Assembly (NCBI RefSeq): GCF_024623785.1
Contig: NZ_JANKBZ010000023.1
Span: forward strand, 1 to 64,000
Origin: Archangium lipolyticum
GTDB taxonomy: Bacteria; Myxococcota; Myxococcia; Myxococcales; Myxococcaceae
Length of the DNA: 64,000 nucleotides
Direction of reading: 5' to 3'
Shown here: one piece after another, positions 27,806 to 35,142 of the stretch
How positions within the stretch are numbered: position 1 is the first letter of the stretch
Layout of the letters: the number at the start of each line of letters is the position of its first letter
The notes under the pieces: generated by a model
Seen by the model: the letters and a program-made list of their open reading frames with translations, nothing else
What the model was told of the DNA's origin: nothing
Databases searched by the model: none
Made by a program: the position numbers and the translations under genes

Positions 27806-28732
27806 ATGATCGACCAGAACTCCCGCCCCGCCCGCAAGGTCGGTATCGCCGACCACCTGTGGGAGACCTACGAAGACATGGCCCAGCAGATGGGCTCGGA
27901 TCGCGACGCGCTCATCAACCAGGCGCTGTTCATGTTCGCGCGCCTCAACGGCTTCATCGAGGTGGCGCGTCCGGGCCGGCCGGAGGTGGCCTCCGGTGCC
28001 GGTGCCGCCGCGCCCGCCCCGCGTGCCGCGCAGTCCTCGGCGGCCAGCAAGGCCGCTCCGCCCGTGCTCCAGCCCGTCAATGGTGGCGCCTCTTCCAACA
28101 AGCTGCCTCCCGCCCCGCGTGACGAGACGCCGCAGCCCGCTCCGGTGCCGCAGCGCGTCTCCGCTCGCGCCGAGGAGCGTCCGCCCGCCAACTCCCTCGA
28201 CAATGATCCCGCCCGCCGCGAGGTGGCCGAGCGTGTCCTGGAGACGGCCGCCGAGCTCGAGCGCCTCATCAAGGGCAAGAGCAACGAGCCCCGTGAGGAG
28301 CTGGACGAGGACGCGCTGGCCGACGACAGCGACCCGGGCGACATGGACCTGGGCCCGGAGGAGCACGACGAGCAGATGGCCGCCGACGAGGACGAGCCCC
28401 TGCCCGAGGACGAGCCCCTGGACGAGGAGTCGATGGACGAGGAGTCCGCCGGTGGCGCCCTCATCCTCGCCATGGACAGCGCCGAGCCGCAGGTGATCAC
28501 CAAGGAGCGGTTCGTGATCGGCCGTGGCAAGCACTGCGACCTCGTCATCAACTCCGGCAAGGTGTCGCGCGAGCACGCCGTCATCGTCCGCGAGGGCGAC
28601 GACTTCTTCATCGAGGACCTGGGCTCGTCCAACGGCACCTGGTTCAACAAGCAGCGCATCAAGCGCCGCAAGGTCGAGGACGGCGACGAGTACTTCATCT
28701 GCAGCGAGCGGGTGCGGCTCTCCTACCAGTGA
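27806..28732 (+). CDS. FHA-domain protein with acidic linker
   Basis: 308 residues. The N-terminal part (about 10-53, DHLWETYEDMAQQMGSDRDALINQALFMFARLNGF) looks like a small helical, possibly ribbon-helix-helix-type module. A Pro/Ala-rich and then very acidic linker runs from about 55 to 215. A C-terminal FHA domain (about 218-306) keeps GR (239-240), the SxxH motif at 255-258 and SSNGT (274-278). FHA domains bind phosphothreonine peptides. It opens the gene run prepilin peptidase, secretin, FHA-ATPase. Confidence 0.85.
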   Translation: MIDQNSRPARKVGIADHLWETYEDMAQQMGSDRDALINQALFMFARLNGFIEVARPGRPEVASGAGAAAPAPRAAQSSAASKAAPPVLQPVNGGASSNKLPPAPRDETPQPAPVPQRVSARAEERPPANSLDNDPARREVAERVLETAAELERLIKGKSNEPREELDEDALADDSDPGDMDLGPEEHDEQMAADEDEPLPEDEPLDEESMDEESAGGALILAMDSAEPQVITKERFVIGRGKHCDLVINSGKVSREHAVIVREGDDFFIEDLGSSNGTWFNKQRIKRRKVEDGDEYFICSERVRLSYQ

Positions 28733-28806
28733 GGGCCGGGCCGTCGCGTCGGGGGGTTGGGCTGTTCGCCAATTGACGGAGAGCGGTCCTCCCTGATTTA
28801 TTCCCC

Positions 28807-28838
28807 AGACCCGTCCTCCTCTTGGCGAGGGCGGGTCT
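28807..28838 (+). promoter_or_regulatory. Hairpin covering the prepilin-peptidase ribosome-binding site
   Basis: AGACCCG-T-CCTC pairs with GAGG-G-CGGGTCT. The 3' half contains the only purine-rich ribosome-binding site (GAGGG) and ends three bases before the ATG at 28842. The structure could limit translation of the peptidase or act as a weak attenuator. Confidence 0.4.
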
Positions 28839-28841
28839 CTG

Positions 28842-29378
28842 ATGACTTCCTTCCACATCGCGCTCTGGACCGTCCTGGGAGTGGCGCTCGTGGTCTCGGT
28901 GGCCACGGACGTGATGCGCCGCCAGATCCTCGACGTCGTCACCTATCCCCTGGTGGCGGTGGCGTTGGGGCTGCGCCTGTGGGGAGAGGGTGTGGGAGAC
29001 CTGGAGACGGGGCTGGTGAGTGGGGTGGTGTCCGGGGCGGGGCTGGCGCTGCTGCTGGTTCCCGGGGCGATGCGCGGCAGGATGGGGTGGGGGGACGTGA
29101 AGTTGATGGCGGGGGTGGGGGCGGTGTTGGGCTTTCCCGCGGTGATGGCCGCCGCGGCGTTCATCTCGCTGGTGGGCGCGGTGCAGGCGGTGGTGACGCT
29201 GCTGTGGGAAGGCGCCGTATGGGAGACGCTGGGAGACGTGCTGCGGCGCTGGGCCGTGCGCGTCCGGCTGATGCACGAGGGCGCGGCGGACGGACCGCGA
29301 CGCCACATCCCCTATGGGGTGGCGATCGCGCTGGGGACTTTCTGGGCCATGTGGTGGCAGCACGACAGATTGGGGTAG
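28842..29378 (+). CDS. Prepilin peptidase (A24 family, TadV/CpaA type)
   Basis: Inner-membrane aspartyl peptidase that cleaves class III signal peptides of Flp/Tad-type pilins. It is 178 residues with about five hydrophobic segments. The two catalytic aspartates are at Asp23 (ATDVMRRQILDVVTYP) and Asp85 (GWGDVKLM, the GD-x-K motif). It lacks the N-methylating domain of the larger PilD enzymes, as expected for TadV. By position it should correspond to the prepilin peptidase of the M. xanthus Kil cluster. The ATG lies directly behind a hairpin. Confidence 0.88.
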   Translation: MTSFHIALWTVLGVALVVSVATDVMRRQILDVVTYPLVAVALGLRLWGEGVGDLETGLVSGVVSGAGLALLLVPGAMRGRMGWGDVKLMAGVGAVLGFPAVMAAAAFISLVGAVQAVVTLLWEGAVWETLGDVLRRWAVRVRLMHEGAADGPRRHIPYGVAIALGTFWAMWWQHDRLG

Positions 29379-29410
29379 CTCGGATGCGACGCGAAGAGGG
29401 AACTCTCACG

Positions 29411-30862
29411 ATGCTTGGACGCTTCACGCAGGTGGCCGCGCTCGGCGCCCTGCTGGCCCTGTTCACGGCGGGCTCCGCGTGGGCGCAGGAGGGCGGCAGC
29501 AACATCAGCCTCGGGGTGGGCACCCAGAAGGTGCTCCCCGTGCCGGGCACCACCCGCATCGCCGTGGGTGACCCGAGCATCATCGAGGTGAAGATCATCG
29601 GGAACAGCCAGGTGCTGCTCATCGGCCAGGCCGAGGGCAAGACGACGCTGCTCATCTGGAAGAGCTCCGGTCAGCGCGTCAGCTACCTGGTCACCGTGCG
29701 CAAGCAGGACCCCAACGAGGTCATCTCCGAGATCAAGAAGCTGCTCGGGGAGATCGAAGGCGTGTCCGTGCGGATGGTGGGTGACCGCATCTACCTGGAC
29801 GGTCAGGCCTACACCACGGGTGACGCCGATCGCATCCAGGAGGTGGTGTCGCTCTACCCGAACGTGAAGAGCTTCGTGAAGGTGGCGCCCAACGCCAAGA
29901 AGCTGGTGGCGCAGAACCTCACTGCGGCCTTCCAGAAGGCGGGCCTGCGCAACGTGCAGGTGAACGTGGTGGGCGCCACCATCTTCCTGGAGGGCTCGGT
30001 GGAGAGCCAGCAGGACCTGCAGAAGGCCGAGCTCATCACCAAGGCGGTGGGCGAGAAGGTGGAGAACCTGCTCGTCGTCGGCATCAAGCGGATGATCCTC
30101 TCCGAGGTGCAGTTCGTGGAGATCCGCCGCAATTCGCGCGACCGCTACGGCATCAAGTACCCCACGGACATCACCGGCACCGTGACGGCCACGGCCAACA
30201 TCACCCAGGAGCTGTTCCCCGCCTCGTTCGGCTCGGGCCGCGGCCTGGTGGCCATCAACGGCGGCTCGGAGTTCTCCATCGGCTTCCAGGGCAACGACGG
30301 CTACGGCCGCCTGCTCGCCCAGCCCAAGCTGGTGTGCGCCAGCGGTGAGAAGGCCGAGTTCCTGGCCGGTGGCGAGGTGCCCATCCCGCTCATCACCCAG
30401 AACCAGTTCACCGTGGAGTACAAGCAGTACGGCGTCATCCTCAACCTGCGCCCCACGGCGGACCGCAACGGCAACATCCAGACGGAGATCGAGGCCGAGG
30501 CGAGCGAGCTGGACACCTCGGTGTCCGTGTCCTTCGGCGGCTCGTCGGCCATCCCCGGCTTCCGCACCCGCAAGGTGAAGACGAACGTCACCGTGCGTCA
30601 CGGCGAGACGATCGTCCTGTCGGGCGTGTTCAGCCACGACGAGCAGAAGGCCGTCTCCAAGCTGCCGGGCCTGGGCCACATCCCCATCATCGGTGAGATC
30701 TTCAAGAACCGCGCCTTCGACTCCACCAAGCGCGAGCTGGTCATCTTCGTGACGCCCCGCATCGTCAACCCGGACTCGGACAAGATCCGGACGATCATCG
30801 AGGACGTGAAGAGCCGCTACAAGCAGGCCCGCTCCGAGGTGAACTTCAACATCTTCGACTGA
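29411..30862 (+). CDS. kilC: CpaC/RcpA-type outer-membrane secretin of the Tad-like (Kil-type) system
   Basis: Outer-membrane channel of a Tad-type machine. The ATG at 29411, ten bases after GAGGG, gives a clean Sec signal peptide ending SAWAQ; an in-frame ATG at 29384 is less likely. The 483-residue protein has an N-terminal pilus-secretin domain (VLPVPGTTRIAVGDPSIIEV) and BON-like repeats (VRMVGDRIYLDGQAYTTGD, VNVVGATIFLEGSVES). The secretin domain shows RLLAQPKLVCASGEKAEFLAGGEVPIP and KLPGLGHIPIIGEIFKNRAF. Symbol given by family and synteny with M. xanthus, not by direct comparison. Confidence 0.85.
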   Translation: MLGRFTQVAALGALLALFTAGSAWAQEGGSNISLGVGTQKVLPVPGTTRIAVGDPSIIEVKIIGNSQVLLIGQAEGKTTLLIWKSSGQRVSYLVTVRKQDPNEVISEIKKLLGEIEGVSVRMVGDRIYLDGQAYTTGDADRIQEVVSLYPNVKSFVKVAPNAKKLVAQNLTAAFQKAGLRNVQVNVVGATIFLEGSVESQQDLQKAELITKAVGEKVENLLVVGIKRMILSEVQFVEIRRNSRDRYGIKYPTDITGTVTATANITQELFPASFGSGRGLVAINGGSEFSIGFQGNDGYGRLLAQPKLVCASGEKAEFLAGGEVPIPLITQNQFTVEYKQYGVILNLRPTADRNGNIQTEIEAEASELDTSVSVSFGGSSAIPGFRTRKVKTNVTVRHGETIVLSGVFSHDEQKAVSKLPGLGHIPIIGEIFKNRAFDSTKRELVIFVTPRIVNPDSDKIRTIIEDVKSRYKQARSEVNFNIFD

Positions 30863-30887
30863 GCCGCCCACGGCTGCTCGGTTGCTC

Positions 30888-30935
30888 GAGGCCGGCCTCG
30901 TCCCCCCTGGGGATGGGCGCCGGCCTCGCCCTTTT
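30888..30935 (+). terminator. Hairpin after the secretin gene
   Basis: GAGGCCGGC (30888-30896) pairs with GCCGGCCTC (30919-30927), followed by GCCCTTTT. A terminator is possible, giving the FHA-ATPase gene its own transcript, though the U tract is short. Confidence 0.5.
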
Positions 30936-31005
30936 CAAGGGGGGGAATGGCTCATCGCGTTGCGTCCCCTTTGAGAGGACGGGAGCGCTTGGTACCATCC
31001 GCGCC

Positions 31006-32784
31006 ATGTTTCTCGTCACGCTCGAGGAGAAGGGCGGAGGTACCGAGCAGATCGAGTTCGAGAAGAACGAGATCACCATCGGCCGCCTCGCCGGCAACGA
31101 CATCGTCCTCGCGAAGGGCAACGTCTCCAAGTACCACTCGAAGATCGTCTCCAAGGACGGCAAGCTCATCGTCGTGGACATGAAGTCCACGAACGGCACC
31201 TTCGTGAACGGCAAGAAGATCGCCGGGCCGCAGGTGGTGAAGCCGTCGGATCAGATCTTCATCGGCGACTACATCATCAACGTGGAGCCCCTGTCGGAGC
31301 CGAGCATGACGCGCACGGCTCCTCCCGAGGAGGAGTACTACGAGGAGGAGCAGGGCTACGACGACGGCGGCGAGGGCCAGTACGCCGAGGAGGAGGAGCC
31401 GGTCTACGACGAGCCGGAGCCCGAGCCCCAGCCGGCGGCCAACGCGCGCATGCCGGCCTCGCTGGCCTCGGCGCTGGCGAAGAACAAGAAGCGCGTGGAC
31501 CCCCGCCTGGAGGCCTACACCCGGCTCCAGAAGGAGATCCACGACCGCTTGATCGAATACCTCGACCTGCGCCGCATGGACATGGACCGGCTCGGTGACG
31601 AGGAGCTGTGGCGGCGCACCGAGAAGGCCATCCGCGACATCATCGATCAGATGGAGGCGGATGGAGAGCTCCCGGGGGAGGTGGACCGGGAGGAGCTGCT
31701 CACCGACGTCATCAACGAGGCGCTGGGCCTGGGGCCCCTCGAGGCGTTCCTCGCGTCGGATGAGATCAGCGAGATCATGGTGAACCACGCCAACCAGATC
31801 TACATCGAGCGCAAGGGCAAGCTCGTCCTGTCCGAGAAGACGTTCAGCTCGAACCAGGCGGTGCTCGGCGTCATCGAGCGGATCGTCGCGCCCATCGGCC
31901 GGCGCATCGACGAGTCCAGCCCGCTGGTGGACGCGCGCCTCAAGGACGGCAGCCGCGTCAACGCCATCATCCCGCCGCTGGCGCTCAAGGGACCCTGCAT
32001 CACCATCCGCAAGTTCAAGAAGGACTCGCTGAAGATCCAGGATCTCATCAAGTACAAGACCGTCACCGCGCAGATGGCCGAGTTCCTGGAGATGTGCGTG
32101 CGGGCGCGCAAGAACATCGTCATCTCCGGAGGCACGGGCTCGGGGAAGACGACGACGCTCAACATCATCAGCTCCTTCATCCCCGAGGACGAGCGCATCG
32201 TCACGGTGGAGGACGCGGCGGAGCTTCAGCTGCCGCAGGAGCACTGGGTGCAGCTGGAGAGCCGCCCGCCCAACCTGGAAGGCAAGGGCGCCATCGCCAT
32301 CCGCGACCTGGTGAAGAACTGCCTGCGCATGCGGCCGGATCGCATCGTGGTGGGCGAGTGCCGCGCGGGCGAGACGCTGGACATGCTCCAGGCGATGAAC
32401 ACGGGCCACGACGGCTCGCTCACCACGCTGCACGCCAACACGCCGCGCGACGCCATCGCCCGGCTGGAGACGATGGTGCTGATGAGCGGCATGGAGCTGC
32501 CGGTGAAGGCCATCCGCGAGCAGATCGCCAGCGCCGTGCACCTCATCGTGCAGCAGACGCGCTTCTCGGACGGGACGCGGAAGATCTGCTTCATCACCGA
32601 GATCGCCGGCATGGAGGTGGACATCGTCACCCTCCAGGACATCTTCTATTACAAGCAGGAAGGCTTCTCGGATGACGGGAAGGTGCGCGGGCGCTTCGTG
32701 GCCAGCGGCTTCGTGCCGAAGTTCTACGATGACCTGCAGCGCAAGGGCATCCCCGTCAACATGAGCATCTTCCGCGAGGACTGA
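31006..32784 (+). CDS. kilF: FHA-CpaF/TadA secretion ATPase of the Tad-like (Kil-type) system
   Basis: Hexameric ATPase that should power the Tad-like apparatus. The ATG at 31006 gives 592 residues. An N-terminal FHA domain (about 1-95) shows IGR, the SxxH motif at 41-44 and STNGTFVNG. A very acidic, Tyr/Glu-rich linker (about 104-142) follows. The CpaF ATPase core has Walker A GGTGSGKT at 375-382, the acidic Walker B-like region around RPDRIVVGECRAGE, and the His box HDGSLTTLHAN. Fusion of FHA to CpaF is unusual outside myxobacteria and suggests control by Thr phosphorylation. Confidence 0.88.
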   Translation: MFLVTLEEKGGGTEQIEFEKNEITIGRLAGNDIVLAKGNVSKYHSKIVSKDGKLIVVDMKSTNGTFVNGKKIAGPQVVKPSDQIFIGDYIINVEPLSEPSMTRTAPPEEEYYEEEQGYDDGGEGQYAEEEEPVYDEPEPEPQPAANARMPASLASALAKNKKRVDPRLEAYTRLQKEIHDRLIEYLDLRRMDMDRLGDEELWRRTEKAIRDIIDQMEADGELPGEVDREELLTDVINEALGLGPLEAFLASDEISEIMVNHANQIYIERKGKLVLSEKTFSSNQAVLGVIERIVAPIGRRIDESSPLVDARLKDGSRVNAIIPPLALKGPCITIRKFKKDSLKIQDLIKYKTVTAQMAEFLEMCVRARKNIVISGGTGSGKTTTLNIISSFIPEDERIVTVEDAAELQLPQEHWVQLESRPPNLEGKGAIAIRDLVKNCLRMRPDRIVVGECRAGETLDMLQAMNTGHDGSLTTLHANTPRDAIARLETMVLMSGMELPVKAIREQIASAVHLIVQQTRFSDGTRKICFITEIAGMEVDIVTLQDIFYYKQEGFSDDGKVRGRFVASGFVPKFYDDLQRKGIPVNMSIFRED

Positions 32785-32791
32785 CGTCACC

Positions 32792-35050
32792 ATGCCTACC
32801 CTGGTCGTCCGTCACCCCGACGGCAACGAGAGCGAGCACGAGCTTTCCGGTGAGCTGAAGATCGGCCGCCAGGAAGGCACCAATGACCTGGTCCTTGCCG
32901 AGGGCGGCGTGTCGCGCCGCCACGCCCGCTTCGTGGTGGAGGGCGGCAAGGTGATGGTGGAGGACGTGGGCAGCGCCAACGGCACCTTCGTGGATGGCGA
33001 GCGCATCACCGGCATGACGCCGCTGACGTCCAAGGCCGTGGTGCTGCTGGGCGACTACGAGCTGCGGCTCAAGGCGCCCGCGCGGTCGGCCGCGAGCTCC
33101 GGGGCTCGCAGGGCGGCGAAGCCCGCGGGCGAGGAGTCCGAGGCGCTGGGTGAGGAGAGCCCGCGCGCCACCCGGGCCATGCCCGCCGTCAAGCGGTCCG
33201 CCCCGGGCGCGGGAGGCCCCTCGGCGCTGGCGAAGCGTCCCCGGCCCGCTCCCGCGGAGGGCTCGGAGGAGGGCGGTCCCCCGGTGCTCAAGGGCCTCAC
33301 CGGTCCGTGGGCCAACCAGAAGTTCCCCGTGAAGGGCAAGCTGCTGGTGGGCCGCCAGGCGCCCGCCGCGGTGCTGATCGAGGACGACTCGCTGAGCCGC
33401 AGGCACGCCGAGGTCGAGGCCACACCCGAGGGTGTGATGTTGCGCGACCTGGGCAGCGCCAACGGCACGCTGGTCAATGGCGAGCCGGTGGGCACCCAGC
33501 AGGTGGCGCTGCAGCCGGGAGACGTCATCACCTTCGGCATGGTGGAGATGGTGCTCGAGGGCGGTGGTGGAGCCTCCAACCTGCCGGCACGGCGCGGCGG
33601 ACGGGAGGTGCCCACCCGGCGTGGGGCGGGTGGCGCGGCGGGTCCGGAGGCCGGTGCGGCGGTGCCCATCGCGGCCTCGCGCAAGAAGCTGCTGGTGGTG
33701 GCCGCCGGCGTGGTCGGCCTGCTCATGGTCGCGGCGATCACCAAGAGCACCCTGGGCGGTGGTGGCGCGGCATCGGGGACGACTCCGATGGCGCAGAAGG
33801 GTCCGCCTCCCATGAGCCCGGCGGAGCAGGTGCAGGAGCTGCTCAGCAAGTGCCGCTCCTATTGCTCCACGGAGATGGGCAGCGAGCCCGATTGGGTGAA
33901 GGCAGAGGATTCCTGCTCGAAGGCGCTGGACATCGATCCCATCAACGCCGAGGCCAACAGCCTCATGCGCCGCATCAAGATGGAGAAGGAGGCGTCCGAG
34001 TACTTCGCGCAGGGCCAGAAGGCGCTCACGCGGCAGAAGGAAGAGGAGGCGCTGGACTTCTTCAAGAAGATCACGAAGGAGAGCTCCTACTTCCGCCGGG
34101 CCAAGCCCAAGGTGCTGGAGGCGGCGGCGCAGGTGATGAAGCGCGCCGGGGACGACTGCAAGGCCTACCTGCGCGACGGCGAGTGGAGCGCCGCGGTGCC
34201 CCGGTGCGAGCGCTACATGGGCTTCGCCTGCCAGAAGATGACTCGCGAGGAGCTGGAGCCGCCCATCGGCTTCACCCTGGTGCTCGACAAGGGCAAGCGG
34301 CTGGGGCGCACCGAGTGGCGGCCGAAGGACAAGATGTACCTGGACTTCCTCATCGCCCGGCGCCGGTTGGATCCCAACGCCGCGCCCTGGCGCTGCCCGG
34401 TGTCGGACATCTTCATGGAGGACGACAAGCCGACGGACGTGCGCAAGCAGGTGGAGGACACCTTCAAGCAGCGCCTCCCCCACAAGTTCATGATCGCCGC
34501 GATGATGGACTACTGGGGCGGACGCGGGACCGAGGCGCTCGCCACGCTGCAGAAGCTGCGCTCCAACTACGAGCTGGCCCAGTACCACGGGGAGACGGAC
34601 AAGCTGCTGGCGGATGTGTCCAACGTGGATCAGCTCTTCAAGATCGGCCAGGGTCTGCTGCAGCTGGAAGACGTGGAGAAGGCCGCCGATCCGCTGCTGG
34701 AGGCGCTGGACGTGGACAAGCGGCTGATGGGTGACATGGTGGAGAGCAAGCCGTCCTCGTACCGGAAGAACATCCAGCAGGACATGGCGTCCAAGGCCAT
34801 CACCCGGGGCAAGTACTGGGATGATCGCGGCGATGGGCGCCGCGCCTGCCGCATCTGGAAGCTGGGTTTCCGCTTCTACGCGGGCAACACGGACCTGAAC
34901 TCGCAGGTGGGCCGCTGCTCCACGCGAGGCCTCAAGGCCCTCAAGTCGGCCGAGTCCTGTGAGGATCTGGACGCCGTGCTGGACTACGCCGTCCCGGGCG
35001 ATGGGCTCGAGGAGAAGGTGAAGGCGCTGAAGGCGGAGAACAGCTGCTGA
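32792..35050 (+). CDS. Tandem-FHA membrane protein with TPR-like C-terminal half
   Basis: 752 residues, starting seven bases after the ATPase. FHA domain 1 is at about 5-93 (SRRHARF, SANGTFVDG) and FHA domain 2 at about 168-257 (SRRHAEVE, SANGTLVNG). Each is followed by a Pro/Ala/Gly-rich linker. One membrane helix lies at about 300-316. The C-terminal 430 residues are helical with TPR-like stretches (KAEDSCSKALDIDPINAEANSLMRRI) and several cysteines. Placement after the FHA-ATPase suggests it links phosphorylation signals to the same machine. A strong G/C hairpin without U tract (35062-35091) follows. Confidence 0.85.
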   Translation: MPTLVVRHPDGNESEHELSGELKIGRQEGTNDLVLAEGGVSRRHARFVVEGGKVMVEDVGSANGTFVDGERITGMTPLTSKAVVLLGDYELRLKAPARSAASSGARRAAKPAGEESEALGEESPRATRAMPAVKRSAPGAGGPSALAKRPRPAPAEGSEEGGPPVLKGLTGPWANQKFPVKGKLLVGRQAPAAVLIEDDSLSRRHAEVEATPEGVMLRDLGSANGTLVNGEPVGTQQVALQPGDVITFGMVEMVLEGGGGASNLPARRGGREVPTRRGAGGAAGPEAGAAVPIAASRKKLLVVAAGVVGLLMVAAITKSTLGGGGAASGTTPMAQKGPPPMSPAEQVQELLSKCRSYCSTEMGSEPDWVKAEDSCSKALDIDPINAEANSLMRRIKMEKEASEYFAQGQKALTRQKEEEALDFFKKITKESSYFRRAKPKVLEAAAQVMKRAGDDCKAYLRDGEWSAAVPRCERYMGFACQKMTREELEPPIGFTLVLDKGKRLGRTEWRPKDKMYLDFLIARRRLDPNAAPWRCPVSDIFMEDDKPTDVRKQVEDTFKQRLPHKFMIAAMMDYWGGRGTEALATLQKLRSNYELAQYHGETDKLLADVSNVDQLFKIGQGLLQLEDVEKAADPLLEALDVDKRLMGDMVESKPSSYRKNIQQDMASKAITRGKYWDDRGDGRRACRIWKLGFRFYAGNTDLNSQVGRCSTRGLKALKSAESCEDLDAVLDYAVPGDGLEEKVKALKAENSC

Positions 35051-35142
35051 ACACCGTGGCCCTCCGGGAGCGTTGACGGTTGCTCCCGGAGCGCGGCCCG
35101 GCATGGACAGGGGGCGGGGGGGTCGGTTAAGGCCGGGGATCT

